Source of the DNA: Pseudomonadota bacterium
GTDB lineage: Bacteria > Myxococcota_A > UBA9042 > GCA-2863065
Direction of reading: 5' to 3'
DNA length: 64,000 bases
Assembly (NCBI GenBank): GCA_005776725.1
Contig: SXOO01000226.1
Span: 1-64,000, forward strand
Under the pieces are notes generated by a model. The model saw only the letters and a program-made list of their open reading frames with translations. It did no database searches and was not told where the DNA came from. This document shows, piece by piece, positions 52,114-61,074 of this stretch (its first letter is position 1; each line of letters begins with the position of its first letter). A program made the translations under genes and the position numbers.

Positions 52114-53114
52114 GGCCGTGGCTCGAGCGGATCCTCGACGGGGGGCTGCTCTCCGTAGACGAAGCGCGCGCGGCGTTCGATGCGGTCATGGCCGGCGCCC
52201 CGGCCGCGCAGGTTGCGGGTTTCCTCACGGCGCTCCGGCTCCGTGGCGAGACCGACGACGAGATCGAGGGCGCCGCGCGCTCGCTCCGGGCGCACGCGCA
52301 GCCGCTCCACCATGAGCTGCCGGTCGTCCTCGACACGTGCGGCACCGGCGGGGACGGCGCGGGCACCTTCAACATCTCCACCACGGTCGCGTTCGTTTGT
52401 GCTGGCGCCGGCGTTGCCGTGGCCAAACACGGCAATCGGGCAGTGTCCAGCCGCTCGGGCAGCGCGGACGTCCTCGAGGCGCTCGGGGTTCCCCTAATCG
52501 GCGACGCGGTCCTCGCCCGCGCGGCGCTTTCCGAGGACCGGTTCGCGTTTCTCTTCGCGCCGGCCTGGCACCCCGCTATGCGTTCGGTGGGCGCCGTTCG
52601 GCGTGAGCTGGGCGTTCGCACCGTGATGAATCTGCTCGGTCCGCTGGTCAACCCGGCCCGGGCCACGCACCAGCTGGTGGGTGTGTACTCCCTGGAGCGC
52701 GTCGAGCCGACCGCTCGTGTCCTCGGGCGCCTCGGCTCGCGCCGCGCCATCGTGGTCCATGGCGATGGTGCGCTCGACGAGCTCAGCCTCGCGGGCCCCA
52801 CCCGCGTGGCGGTGGTCTCGGGCCCGGCAGTGGAGGTCTTCGATACCCACCCCGAGGCCATCGGGCTCGGGAGCTCGCCGCTCTCCGCGCTGGCGGGTGG
52901 TGACGCCCAGGACAACGCGCGCCTCCTCGTGGCCCTCCTCGAGGGGCAGGTAGGCCCCCGTCGGGACGCTGTCTTGCTCAACGCGGCCTGGGCGCTCTTC
53001 GCGGCCGAAGCGGCCGAGAGCCCCGTGGCCGGCCTGGAGCTCGCTCGCCGTGCGCTGGACAGCGGCGCCGCCTTGGCCGTCCTCGAGGCGGCCCGCCGCC
53101 GGAGGACCCCATGA
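52107..53114 (+). CDS. trpD: Anthranilate phosphoribosyltransferase
   Basis: A 335-residue enzyme starting at the ATG inside the trpG 3' end (the track's 51771 start is an artefact). It joins anthranilate to PRPP. Motifs: [23 protein letters not shown] for PRPP binding, [58 protein letters not shown] and a [11 protein letters not shown] segment. It is not fused to TrpG as in enterobacteria. It overlaps trpC by 4 bp. Confidence 0.96.
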   Translation: MLRPWLERILDGGLLSVDEARAAFDAVMAGAPAAQVAGFLTALRLRGETDDEIEGAARSLRAHAQPLHHELPVVLDTCGTGGDGAGTFNISTTVAFVCAGAGVAVAKHGNRAVSSRSGSADVLEALGVPLIGDAVLARAALSEDRFAFLFAPAWHPAMRSVGAVRRELGVRTVMNLLGPLVNPARATHQLVGVYSLERVEPTARVLGRLGSRRAIVVHGDGALDELSLAGPTRVAVVSGPAVEVFDTHPEAIGLGSSPLSALAGGDAQDNARLLVALLEGQVGPRRDAVLLNAAWALFAAEAAESPVAGLELARRALDSGAALAVLEAARRRRTP

Positions 53115-53887
53115 CGACTTATCTCGAAGACATCCTCGAGCGGAAGCGGCGCGAGGTCCGCGCCCTAGATGTGGACCTCGGGGCGCTGACCGAGCGCGTG
53201 ACGCGGTGCCGGACGGAGGTGCTGCCCCGGCTTCGCACCCCTGGACGCTTGAGCGTCATCGCGGAGCACAAGCGGCGTTCACCGTCGCGGGGCGCGCTTG
53301 CAGCGCAGAGCGACGCGGCCGCAGTCGGCGCGGCCTACTCGGCGGCCGGAGCCGCCGCGATCAGTGTGCTCACCGACGGTGAGGGGTTCGGGGGGAGCCC
53401 GGACGACCTGCGGCAAGTGAAGGCCGCCGTGGACGTCCCGGTGCTCTGTAAGGACTTCATCGTCTCTCCGCTGCAGGTTCTGCTCGCGCGTGAGTGGGGC
53501 GCGGACCTCGTGCTCCTCATCGTGGCGGCGCTGTCACCGGCGGAGCTCGCGCGACTTCACGCGCTTGCGGAGTCGCTCGGCATGACGCCCCTGGTCGAGG
53601 TCCACGACGCACACGAGCTCACGGTTGCGGCCAACGTCGGAGCGCGGCTCATCGGTGTCAACACGCGCAATCTCCACACCTTCGAGGTCGACCTCGGGCT
53701 CGCCGAGCGCCTTGCGGCGCGCTTCCCCAGCGGGGCGGTGCGCGTGGCGGAGAGCGGGATACGCACCGCGGCGGACGCACGCCGGATGCGCGACGCGGGC
53801 TACCACGCGATCCTCGTGGGCGAGCAGTTCATGGCCACCGGCGACCCGGGCCGCGCGCTGGCAGCGATGCTGGCCGAGGTCGGCTGA
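53111..53887 (+). CDS. trpC: Indole-3-glycerol phosphate synthase
   Basis: A 258-residue TIM-barrel enzyme that closes the indole ring. It begins with YLEDILERKRREV and has VIAEHKRRSPSRG (catalytic Lys; His replaces the common Ile/Val), ISVLTDGEGFGGSPDDL, VPVLCKDFIVSPLQV with the second catalytic Lys, GVNTRNLHTFEVD and VAESGIRTAADARRM. Not fused to TrpF. TrpB and TrpA are not in the window and must be elsewhere. Confidence 0.96.
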   Translation: MTTYLEDILERKRREVRALDVDLGALTERVTRCRTEVLPRLRTPGRLSVIAEHKRRSPSRGALAAQSDAAAVGAAYSAAGAAAISVLTDGEGFGGSPDDLRQVKAAVDVPVLCKDFIVSPLQVLLAREWGADLVLLIVAALSPAELARLHALAESLGMTPLVEVHDAHELTVAANVGARLIGVNTRNLHTFEVDLGLAERLAARFPSGAVRVAESGIRTAADARRMRDAGYHAILVGEQFMATGDPGRALAAMLAEVG

Positions 53888-53894
53888 GTTGGAC

Positions 53895-54572
53895 GTGAAC
53901 GCCGACATCCCGGGCGTGCGAAGGCCGTTCACAGCCCTCGGGCGCGCGGCGGCGCTGCAGCTCAAGGTTTGTGGTCTCACCGAGCCGCTCCCCGAAACCG
54001 CGCTCGCGGGCGTGGACGCGATCGGTCTGAACGCCGTCCCGTGGAGCCGGCGCTACGTCACGCCGGAGGCGGCCGCCACCCTCCGCGCCACCCTCCCCAC
54101 GGGAGTGGCCGTGGTCCTCGTCGTGGCGGATCCACCGGATGGGCACGTCGAGTCGTACCTCCAGGCACTCGAGGTCGACTGGCTTCAGTTCCACGGCGAC
54201 GAGTCGCCCGAGAGGTGTCGGTCGTATGGCAGACCGTATCTCAAGGCGTTCCCGGCCCGGCCCGAGTCGCTCGGGCGGCTGCAGCCTTACCTCGAACACG
54301 GCTGGTTCCTCATCGACGCGCCGGGCCCGGGCGGGACGGGGGAGCGCGCCGATCTCTCGTGCGTCCGCGAGCTCGTCGACGTGGGTCACCGCCTCGGCGC
54401 CAGCGCGTTCGTCGCGGGCGGCCTCAACTCTGAGAACGTGGGTGACGTGGTGCATGACGTGAGGCCTGCCGGGGTAGACGTCGCGTCGGGCGTGGAGGTG
54501 TCGGGGGCCTCTCGAGCCACGAAGAGCCCAGCGCTGATCCAGGCGTTCGTCGCCGCCGCGAGGGCCGCGTGA
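53895..54572 (+). CDS. trpF: Phosphoribosylanthranilate isomerase
   Basis: About 225 residues. Candidate starts are TTG at 53889 and GTG at 53895, both just after the trpC stop; the track start at 53625 lies within trpC. After a ~20-residue leader the TIM barrel begins LQLKVCGLTE, with the catalytic Cys. The catalytic Asp is in WFLIDAPGPGGTGE. AFVAGGLNSENV and VDVASGVEVSGASRATKSPALI form the phosphate-binding loops. Slightly divergent (NAVPWSRRYV instead of FxxxSPRYV), but all key residues are present. Confidence 0.93.
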   Translation: MNADIPGVRRPFTALGRAAALQLKVCGLTEPLPETALAGVDAIGLNAVPWSRRYVTPEAAATLRATLPTGVAVVLVVADPPDGHVESYLQALEVDWLQFHGDESPERCRSYGRPYLKAFPARPESLGRLQPYLEHGWFLIDAPGPGGTGERADLSCVRELVDVGHRLGASAFVAGGLNSENVGDVVHDVRPAGVDVASGVEVSGASRATKSPALIQAFVAAARAA

Positions 54573-55408
54573 CTCGCCGCGTAGCCAGCCACGTCCTCGA
54601 GCAGGTGGGTGCGTCCCGCCGCGTGCTGCTCCTCGGGCTCTGCCTCCTCGGCTTCTCCCGGTCTGCCCTCGCGTCGGACGCCGTGGCTCGAGCGGTGGAA
54701 GACCTCTCGACGTGTCACTCCGTGGAAGACGCGCTGTGTCAGTCGGCGCTCGCGCGGCTGACCAACTGGGGGGAGGAGGCCGTCGAGCCGCTCGCGGCCG
54801 CGTTCGATAGCCTGCCGCCGACCGGCCAGGTCCTGGCTGTCACGGCCTTTGCGCGGATCGGCTGCCCTTCGTCCACCCGGTTTCTCTTGCGCGTCGCTCG
54901 CAAGGGGACCCCGTCCCACCGCGCCCTGGCGCTGGGAGCGTTGGGCTCCCGGCCGGGGCCCGAGGTCCAGCGGGCGCTGATCGAGGCGCTGGCGGCCCCA
55001 GAGATCCCGATCCGCGTCGCCGCCGCCGAGGGTCTCGGGCGCACTCTCGAAGGTCGTGAGGTCGTCGGGCTGGTGCGGGCCCTCTCTCGCGCCTCCTCGG
55101 ACCGATCGGAGACGGTCGCCGTGGCTGCGGTTCAGAGCCTCGGGCTCGTGGGCGACAACCGCGCTGCGCCCGCCGTCCTCGGCGCTCTGGCGTCTCCGCG
55201 CATCAGCCTGCGGCGAGCGGCGGTCTTCTCGTCGCGCATGTTGTCCGACCTTCGCCTGGTGCCGCCGCTCATCGAGCTGCTGCGCGGCGAAGATCGGCTG
55301 CTCGCCGAAGACGCCTCGCGGGCTCTGACTCACCTGACCGGGCAGACGTTCTCCGTCGACTACGCCCTCTGGCGTGGCTGGTGGCGCGAGAACTGCCCAA
55401 AGCGCTGA
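54569..55408 (+). CDS. Exported HEAT-repeat protein
   Basis: A 279-residue GTG-start protein whose start overlaps the trpF stop. Residues ~18-36 form a signal peptide (VLLLGLCLLGFSRSALAS). The mature part is made of ~6 helical HEAT-like repeats of ~31 residues (LALGALGSRPGPEVQRALIEAL, VAAAEGLGRTLEGREVVGLVRAL, VAAVQSLGLVGDNRAAPAVLGAL). It probably acts as a protein-interaction scaffold in the periplasm. It has no evident link to tryptophan synthesis; it seems to be a passenger at the operon end. Confidence 0.82.
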   Translation: MTRRVASHVLEQVGASRRVLLLGLCLLGFSRSALASDAVARAVEDLSTCHSVEDALCQSALARLTNWGEEAVEPLAAAFDSLPPTGQVLAVTAFARIGCPSSTRFLLRVARKGTPSHRALALGALGSRPGPEVQRALIEALAAPEIPIRVAAAEGLGRTLEGREVVGLVRALSRASSDRSETVAVAAVQSLGLVGDNRAAPAVLGALASPRISLRRAAVFSSRMLSDLRLVPPLIELLRGEDRLLAEDASRALTHLTGQTFSVDYALWRGWWRENCPKR

Positions 55409-55435
55409 CGGGCCCGGGCCCTGAGGGCCGGCCCG
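55409..55435 (+). terminator. Terminator-like hairpin after the trp operon
   Basis: CGGGCC-CG-GGCCC-TGA-GGGCC-GGCCCG folds into an 11-bp GC stem with a 2-nt bulge and a 3-nt loop, starting directly after the stop. A T-tract is missing. Confidence 0.5.
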
Positions 55436-55481
55436 GCGCGGAAACTGGCCGCGAGCGAGGCGCGGGCCTATAGAACGCGGC

Positions 55482-57101
55482 ATGACCGCCCTTGTCGCCC
55501 TGGCAATGCTGCTTCCTCCTCACGACGAATCCCAGCTCCTCTACTCGACGCAGGTCGCCTGGAGCGACAGCGGTGAACCCCTCATCACGGTTGGGCTCAT
55601 GGACGAGCAAGCGGCGACCACACTGTCTGCGGTGAAGGGCCCGCTGCGCGTCACGGTCTCCGGTGGCGGCGCCGCCGCGGTGGTGCTCCCGGCGGGCGTC
55701 GAGCTCACCGCCCAGGTGGAGCACGGCGTGCCGGGTCGCACGCGTTATCGCGTAGTGCTCGAGGGGCACTCCGGGAGCGCGCTCGAGGCGGTGCGCGAGG
55801 CCAGGCTGCGGTGGGAGAAGGCGGGGCTCCGCACCGAAGTGGTGGAGCTCGGCGGTGTGGTCAGCTTCGGCGGGCGAATGCTCGACAACCGCCGCGCCCT
55901 CGTCGTCGAGGCCGGATTCCTCGACACGAAGGAGGCGGCGCAGGCGCGGGCCAACGCGATCAGCGCAGACGCCACGCTGGAGCGGCCCGCATGGGCCTTC
56001 GCAGATCCGGTGACGCGGGCGCAAGGCGTGGTGGTGGCCGTCGACGAGGAGGCGGGCGTCCGCATCGAGCAGCGCGACCTCCTCACGGTCGAGGCCGTGG
56101 ACGGCGGCCCGATCGAGGTGAAGAACGTGGAGGTCGACAAGGGCTTTCCCACCCACAAGTTCGAGACTCGCAGGTATCGCGGCGCGATCATCCTGGCGGT
56201 GGGCAAGACGGGGCAGCTCGCGGTGATCAACCGGGTGGGCTTCGAGGACATGTTGAAGGGCATCGTGCCGGCAGAGATCTTCCCCACCGCACCCGCTGCA
56301 GCGCTCGACGCCCAGGCGATCTCTGCGCGGGGCGAGCTGTTCGCTCAGCTAGGCATCCGCAACATCGCGGACCCCTACCTCACCTGTGCCTCGCAGGAGT
56401 GCCAGGCGTACGGCGGACTCACGAAGGAGCAGGCGTCCACGAACGCTGCGGTGGAGCGGACGCGCGGCCAGATGTTGTTCACGGGCGACGGCCGCATCGT
56501 CGACAGCGTCTATCACGCAGACAGCGGCGGTCACACCGAGCACAACGAGAACGTCTGGGCGGGCCTCCCGAACCCCACGCTGCGGGGGCGCCTCGACGCT
56601 GGCGCCTCGGCGCAGCCTCCGTGGCCGCAGGGGACGGTCCCCACGGACGAGGCGCTGCTCTCGTTCCTGAACGAGACCCCGAAGGGCTACTTTCCGACCG
56701 AGTCACCGCGGCCCAACCCGGTGTTCCGGTGGGTCGAGAACATCCCGCGGGCGAAGCTGGACTCCCTGGTGGCCACGAAGCTCAAGGTGGGCTCGGTGAC
56801 CCAGCTCGAGGTGCTCGAACGCGGCGTCAGCGGTCGCGCCAAGAAGCTGCGTGTCACCGGCCAGGCGGGTACGGCCGACGTGGAGGGCGAGCTCACCATC
56901 CGGCGGCTCTTCGGCTCGCTCAAGAGCGCGATGTTCGTGATCCAGCCCCTGCCGAGCGCCTGGCGGTTCGTCGGGGGCGGCCACGGTCACGGCGTCGGCA
57001 TGAGCCAGTACGGCGCCATGGGCATGGCGGTGAAGGGTCGGAGCGCGGCCGACATCCTGGCGCATTACTACCTGGGCAGCCGAGTGGAGCGGGTCTACTG
57101 A
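55482..57101 (+). CDS. SpoIID/LytB-domain protein
   Basis: A 539-residue protein with a short weak leader. The N-terminal ~200 residues are a SPOR-like/cell-wall-binding region (RTRYRVVLEGHSGSALEAVREARLRWEKAG). The SpoIID core follows: RRYRGAIILAVGKTGQLAVINRVGFEDMLKGIVPAEIFPTAPAAALDAQAISAR, then CASQECQAYGG, VYHADSGGHTEHNENVWAG and GHGHGVGMSQYGAMGMAVKGRSAADILAHYY. SpoIID enzymes are lytic transglycosylases that act on denuded glycan. The catalytic Glu is in VPAEIFP. In a non-sporulating context it likely works in wall remodelling. Confidence 0.92.
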   Translation: MTALVALAMLLPPHDESQLLYSTQVAWSDSGEPLITVGLMDEQAATTLSAVKGPLRVTVSGGGAAAVVLPAGVELTAQVEHGVPGRTRYRVVLEGHSGSALEAVREARLRWEKAGLRTEVVELGGVVSFGGRMLDNRRALVVEAGFLDTKEAAQARANAISADATLERPAWAFADPVTRAQGVVVAVDEEAGVRIEQRDLLTVEAVDGGPIEVKNVEVDKGFPTHKFETRRYRGAIILAVGKTGQLAVINRVGFEDMLKGIVPAEIFPTAPAAALDAQAISARGELFAQLGIRNIADPYLTCASQECQAYGGLTKEQASTNAAVERTRGQMLFTGDGRIVDSVYHADSGGHTEHNENVWAGLPNPTLRGRLDAGASAQPPWPQGTVPTDEALLSFLNETPKGYFPTESPRPNPVFRWVENIPRAKLDSLVATKLKVGSVTQLEVLERGVSGRAKKLRVTGQAGTADVEGELTIRRLFGSLKSAMFVIQPLPSAWRFVGGGHGHGVGMSQYGAMGMAVKGRSAADILAHYYLGSRVERVY

Positions 57102-57154
57102 GCCGCGACTGAGCCAGCGGAATCGCGGGTGCTCGTTCGTGTAGACTCGGCCTC

Positions 57155-57607
57155 ATGCGCGCCTGTCTCCCCTTGCTCTCAGTCTCGCTCCTGCTCGCGC
57201 TCGGCTGCGCCGAAGAGGGCGATCCCACGACGCCTCCGCTGTATCCGGTGGACTTCGCCGCGACGTACACGGAGGTCCGCGACTGTCGCCCCACCAACGA
57301 CCACGGCTTTGGCTCGTTCATTCGGGTGTATGCGAACCCGGAGGCGGCGGCGGCCTACACGGCGGGTAGCTACCCGTTTGCTGTGGGCACCACGCTCGTG
57401 AAGGGGATCTACGTGGACGAGAGGTGCACCGAACTCGAGAGCGTCTCCGCCATGAAGAAGGTCGGGGCCGCGGAGAACTCGGCCTCGGCTTGGGAGTGGC
57501 AAGAGACGGCGCCGTCGGGAGCGCCATTGGCTGACCGCAAGAAGCTCTGCACGTCGTGTCACACCTCGTGCACTGAGGGCCGCGACATGGCGTGCACCGA
57601 CCCATGA
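57155..57607 (+). CDS. Cytochrome P460-like lipoprotein
   Basis: A 150-residue lipoprotein (LLLALGC). The order YPVDFAATYTEVRDC..., FGSFIRVYANPEAAAAY, GTTLVKGIYVDERCTEL, WEWQET and a C-terminal heme motif CTSCHTSC matches small cytochrome P460-type domains. CxxCH binds c-type heme; the Lys that crosslinks the P460 heme cannot be identified with certainty. It is a periplasmic electron-transfer or redox-sensor candidate. Its stop overlaps a paralogue. Confidence 0.75.
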   Translation: MRACLPLLSVSLLLALGCAEEGDPTTPPLYPVDFAATYTEVRDCRPTNDHGFGSFIRVYANPEAAAAYTAGSYPFAVGTTLVKGIYVDERCTELESVSAMKKVGAAENSASAWEWQETAPSGAPLADRKKLCTSCHTSCTEGRDMACTDP

Positions 57608-58110
57608 AGGCGGTTCAACGCGTCCCGCTCGGCGCGGCGATGGCCCTTCTGGGGCTCATCGCCTGCGCAGAGGAGGAGGCCCCGCGCGCGGCGCTGTATC
57701 CGGCGGACTTCATGTCCAGCTGGCACGAGGCGCGGGACTGTCGACACAGCCACGAACACGAGCTGAACCACATCCGGGTCTTTGCCAACGACCTGGCGAA
57801 GGTCCCTTACGACACCCTGTCGGCGGACCAGCCCTATCTCCCCGGGGCCACGCTCGTGAAGGTCCAGTACGACGACGAGGACTGCACGCAGCTCCTCGGC
57901 TACACCGTCCTTGCGCGCCAGGCCGTTGGGTACTCCCCGGGGACCTTCGACTGGCGCTGGCAACGGCTGGACGCCGAGGAGCGGGTGCTCGAAGATGGTC
58001 CCCACCTGCCGCGGTGCCTCGCGTGCCACGCGGTGCACTGCACGCCGCCGAGCGGCGCCGGCTTCGAGCTGACCTGCGCCGACGACTCCGCCCCTGTGAG
58101 AGCGCCATGA
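57604..58110 (+). CDS. Cytochrome P460-like lipoprotein, paralogue
   Basis: A 168-residue lipoprotein (LLGLIAC), paralogous to the preceding gene: YPADFMSSWHEARDC, NHIRVFANDLA, GATLVKVQYDDEDCTQL, FDWRWQ, then CLACHAVHC. The ATG overlaps the upstream stop. Two adjacent diverged copies suggest a local duplication; the heme motif is intact in both. Confidence 0.72.
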   Translation: MKAVQRVPLGAAMALLGLIACAEEEAPRAALYPADFMSSWHEARDCRHSHEHELNHIRVFANDLAKVPYDTLSADQPYLPGATLVKVQYDDEDCTQLLGYTVLARQAVGYSPGTFDWRWQRLDAEERVLEDGPHLPRCLACHAVHCTPPSGAGFELTCADDSAPVRAP

Positions 58111-59186
58111 AAAACCTGCTGTTCTTGGTCATCCCCGTCCTCTCCGTCATGGCCGCCGCCTGCACCAAGGGTCAGGAGGACGTCGCTCCGATCCCGGTGC
58201 AAGCCGTGGAGGTGAAGGGGGGCACCATGGTGGTGGATGGCGCCGCTGAGGGGGCGCTCCTCTCGCTCTGGAGCGACCGCAGCGGCGGCGACTCCGAGTC
58301 CGTTTGGATGGTCGGCGGGACACGGAGCGAGCCGCTCGTGTTCGAGGTGAAGGGCAACACGTTCAAGCGGCACGACACGGGGCTCTCTCGGCGCCTCTGG
58401 TGGGTGACCGGCGTCCCAGGAGGGTCTGTGTTCGTCGTGGGCGAGGGCGGCGTGACCGCGCGGTACGACGGCAGCACGTGGACGCCGCTCGCCACGGATG
58501 TACCCGGCACCACCCTCTTCGGGGTCTGGGGCACGGGTGTGGACAACGTCTGGGCCGTCGGCGGTCCGGAGGGCGCGCCGGGGGGTGGGGTCACGCCCGA
58601 GGGCAACGTGATCCTGCGTTACGACGGCACCTCCTGGGCCCGGCAGTCGGTGCCCGAGCTCGACGCGCGACCCGAGTCGGCCCAGAAGTTCCTGTTCAAG
58701 GTGTGGGGCGCCGACAAGGACAACGTGGTGGTCGTGGGCTCCAGCGGTCTCGCGCTTCACTACGACGGCGCCGCGTGGCGAGTCGAGCCGACGGGGGACA
58801 CTGCGGGCGCGCTCTTCACGGTCTCAGGTCGCTCTGCTGACGACATCTGGGCCATCGGCGGGCTCAATGAGATGCGGCTCATCCACTGGGACGGCGGGAA
58901 GTGGTCCCAGGTGCCCGTGGGCGAGTTTCCGCCAACGATCACTCAAGGGCTGTTCGTCGCGCCCGGCACCGGCTTGGTCGCGGGGGGCATCTCGGGCTAC
59001 GTCGCGGCCCTCGGCACCGATGGCAGCTGGGTCGAGCCCGATCCCGAGACCGCGCAGGGCTTCCACGCCGTTTGGGTGGACGGGGGGGGCGCCTTCTGGG
59101 CCGTGGGCGGCGACATCGTCTCGCTGGATCCCGTGATGACGGCTATCTACACCACGCGCCAGGGGCTGGAGCCGCCGGTCTTCTGA
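58107..59186 (+). CDS. Lipoprotein with beta-propeller-like repeats
   Basis: 359 residues from an ATG overlapping the P460 stop (track start 58014 is an artefact). It has a lipobox-like SVMAAAC, then ~7 repeats of about 45 residues with the pattern VWGTGVDNVWAVGG ... ILRYDGTSWARQS, VWGADKDNVVVVGSSGLALHYDGAAWRVE and DDIWAIGG. This is the W-xx-V-G-x4-I-x-H/R-Y/W-D-G-x-W signature of myxobacterial propeller-type surface proteins. It is probably co-transcribed with the two P460-like genes. Confidence 0.75.
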   Translation: MKNLLFLVIPVLSVMAAACTKGQEDVAPIPVQAVEVKGGTMVVDGAAEGALLSLWSDRSGGDSESVWMVGGTRSEPLVFEVKGNTFKRHDTGLSRRLWWVTGVPGGSVFVVGEGGVTARYDGSTWTPLATDVPGTTLFGVWGTGVDNVWAVGGPEGAPGGGVTPEGNVILRYDGTSWARQSVPELDARPESAQKFLFKVWGADKDNVVVVGSSGLALHYDGAAWRVEPTGDTAGALFTVSGRSADDIWAIGGLNEMRLIHWDGGKWSQVPVGEFPPTITQGLFVAPGTGLVAGGISGYVAALGTDGSWVEPDPETAQGFHAVWVDGGGAFWAVGGDIVSLDPVMTAIYTTRQGLEPPVF

Positions 59187-59194
59187 CGGGGCCT

Positions 59195-59971
59195 TCAGCC
59201 CGCGGGGATCACGGCGTAGTCCACGGCCTGGCCGCGAACGCGCGTGGCGCCCGGCGGCAAGGCCACGGCCCGCGGCAAGCGCACCACCACGCGGAGCTTC
59301 GCGGCCCGCCGCGCCACCTCCAGCAGGTGTTCGAGCGGGGTGGGCAGCGCGAGCCGGCGCAGGAGCTCGAAGCCCGGTGCCGCCTGGCCGGGGGTCTCGA
59401 ACATCGGGTCGAGGTAGACCACGTCGACACACCGGAGGCGCGTGGCGAGCCACTCCCGCGCATCGGCTGCCACAACCGTGACGCGCGCTGCGGCCGGTGA
59501 CCACGGCGCTCCTTCTCGCGCGAGGCGCTGAAGGCCGGCTTCGGCCAGCGTCGCGAGGGGGAGGCTCCCCTCCAGACCTGTGACGGCGGCGCCGGTGAGC
59601 TGCGCGATGTGCAGGGCGTCTTTAGCCAGGCCGAGCGTCCCGTCCACCACCGACGCGGCGTTGCCCACCGCGATCGCCAGCGGGTGGCGCGCGCCGAGGT
59701 CGAGCACGTGGTGAAACATCCCGGGTCCGGTGGTGAGCTCCGCGCCGGGGGCGCAGAGCGCCTCTCGCGCCCTAGATATGACGTAGGCTAGGGGGTCGGC
59801 GCGCCGCGCGAGCAGCGGCGCGAGGTTCATCGTGCGGGGGACGTAGGGCCAGCCAAGGAGCGTGGCTACGGCGTGTGCCCGGGAGATCTCGCCGTCACCG
59901 GCTCGCGCCGAGGTGGTGACGAAGGCGCTCCCGGAGGACGCCTCGAGCTCAGGGAGGGGCGGCGTCGCCAC
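59195..59971 (-). CDS. RsmJ-like 16S rRNA methyltransferase
   Basis: A 258-residue GTG-start methyltransferase of the DUF548/RsmJ type. The SAM motif is VVDGTLGLAKDALHIAQL, with AVTGLEGSLPLATLAEAGLQRL as the ribose-binding strand and VYLDPMFE as motif IV. E. coli RsmJ methylates G1516 of 16S rRNA. The N-terminal ~80 residues (ISRAHAVATLLGWPYVPR) are the family's accessory part. Motif IV ends in FE rather than FP and the following KKSAL is absent, so the exact rRNA target is not assured. The 5' end overlaps cutA by 23 bp. Confidence 0.72.
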   Translation of the reverse strand: MATPPLPELEASSGSAFVTTSARAGDGEISRAHAVATLLGWPYVPRTMNLAPLLARRADPLAYVISRAREALCAPGAELTTGPGMFHHVLDLGARHPLAIAVGNAASVVDGTLGLAKDALHIAQLTGAAVTGLEGSLPLATLAEAGLQRLAREGAPWSPAAARVTVVAADAREWLATRLRCVDVVYLDPMFETPGQAAPGFELLRRLALPTPLEHLLEVARRAAKLRVVVRLPRAVALPPGATRVRGQAVDYAVIPAG

Positions 59972-60305
59972 GCCCGAGCTGCGACGAGCCGGCGCTCACC
60001 GAGCCGTGCAGCCACGCGAGGTAGGCCTCGCTTCCCGCCGCTACCGGCAGCGCGAGGACCTCGGGGCACGTGTAAGGGTGGGCGGCCAAGAGGTGCGCCT
60101 GGAGCGCCGGATAGGCCTCGGCGGTGGTCTTCAGTACGAGGAGTAGCTCGGCGTCCTCGTTGACCCGTCCCTCCCAGCGGTAGATCGAACGCACGCCCGG
60201 GACCACGTTGACGCAGGCCGCGAGCTCGGCCTCGACCACGCCACGCGCCAAAGAGAGCGCCACGTCCTCTGACGGGCAGGTACAAAGGCAGACGAGCGCG
60301 CTCAT
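59949..60305 (-). CDS. cutA: CutA1 divalent-cation tolerance protein
   Basis: A 118-residue protein; the true start is the ATG at 60305, overlapping the stop of the zinc-ribbon gene (ATGA), not the upstream track start. The CutA pattern is complete: LVCLCTCPSEDVALSLARGVVEAELAACVNVVPGVRSIYRWEG, DAELLLVLKTTAEAYPALQAHLLAAHPYTCPEVLALPV, then YLAWL. CutA forms very stable trimers that bind divalent copper. The C-terminal ~15 residues extend beyond the usual end. Confidence 0.92.
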   Translation of the reverse strand: MSALVCLCTCPSEDVALSLARGVVEAELAACVNVVPGVRSIYRWEGRVNEDAELLLVLKTTAEAYPALQAHLLAAHPYTCPEVLALPVAAGSEAYLAWLHGSVSAGSSQLGRGDAAPP

Positions 60306-60703
60306 TTCTTGAAGAGGGCGTCGAGCCTGGCCTTGGCGTCGGTCTCGGTCTTGGGCGTGCCCACATCGAGGACAGGAGCCTTCTGGGCGCCGCCGCTGCC
60401 GCCGCCGAAGAGCGCATCCAGCTTCTGCCGAGCTGCGTCGGTGGGGGACGCGCCTCCGGCGAGGGGGCGGAACTCGAAGTACAAGCAGAAGTTGCCCTCC
60501 GCCCGGTCGCGAATGAACTCGCCCTGGTTCTCGCGGCACTCGTTGTGGACGTTCTTGTCGTGGTGCGTGCAGTTGTAGCAGGCGTGGAGGTACGCCGTGC
60601 AGTTCGGGCACATGTCGCGCCGGCCGATCTTGGTGTCGAAGACCAGCTCCTCCTTGCACTTCCAGCACTCGTGTCGCTTTTCAACCGTCTTGCCGAACAA
60701 CAC
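60302..60703 (-). CDS. Zinc-ribbon protein of unknown function
   Basis: 133 residues from the GTG at 60703, which has a GGGAGG RBS; the track start at 60748 is less likely. The sequence has CWKCKEEL, CPNC, ACYNCTHHD and NECRENQGEFI, giving three CxxC knuckles plus His, clearly metal-binding. The middle FCLYFEFRP is followed by a Gly/Ala linker and two copies of a short helix (ARQKLDALFGG, AKARLDALFKK). Related small proteins are scattered in Myxococcota-type genomes; function unknown. It is coupled to cutA. Confidence 0.7.
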   Translation of the reverse strand: MLFGKTVEKRHECWKCKEELVFDTKIGRRDMCPNCTAYLHACYNCTHHDKNVHNECRENQGEFIRDRAEGNFCLYFEFRPLAGGASPTDAARQKLDALFGGGSGGAQKAPVLDVGTPKTETDAKARLDALFKK

Positions 60704-60809
60704 CCGCGACCTCCCGAGAGCCGTGTGCAGAGCTGTCCACCATAACACCGGCGCGGGACCGTGTCTCTACATGACCGGAGCGCAGCCCTGTGGTACCGTG
60801 CCGCCCTGC

Positions 60810-61040
60810 ATGCCCACAGCGCTCCAATGTCCACGATGCGGCGTCGCCATGACCTCGAGGGGGGCCTTTGCCCTGCTCCCGGCCGAGGACGTGCCGGAGA
60901 CCGGGAGCCGTACCGAGGTCTTGGTCTCTCCGACGCGTGTGCTTCGGGTCGAGGCGTTCGTGTGCGGGTGTGGGCAGCTCTCGCTGCAGTCGGAGCCCCT
61001 GGGCAAGAACCCGGAGCCGATGCGCGGCACCAGCGGTTGA
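60810..61040 (+). CDS. Small zinc-finger-like protein
   Basis: 76 residues from the ATG at 60810. It has CPRCGVAM near the N-terminus and CGCGQLSL later, a CxxC...CxC arrangement expected to bind zinc. The central segment (FALLPAEDVPETGSRTEVLVSPTRVLRVEAFVC) is beta-like. The track's longer ORF from 60597 has no support. Possibly a stand-alone zinc ribbon; no function assigned. It ends ~35 bp before the acylase gene. Confidence 0.5.
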   Translation: MPTALQCPRCGVAMTSRGAFALLPAEDVPETGSRTEVLVSPTRVLRVEAFVCGCGQLSLQSEPLGKNPEPMRGTSG

Positions 61041-61074
61041 CGGCCTCTCGGCCTCTCTCGATTCGGAGTATTCA

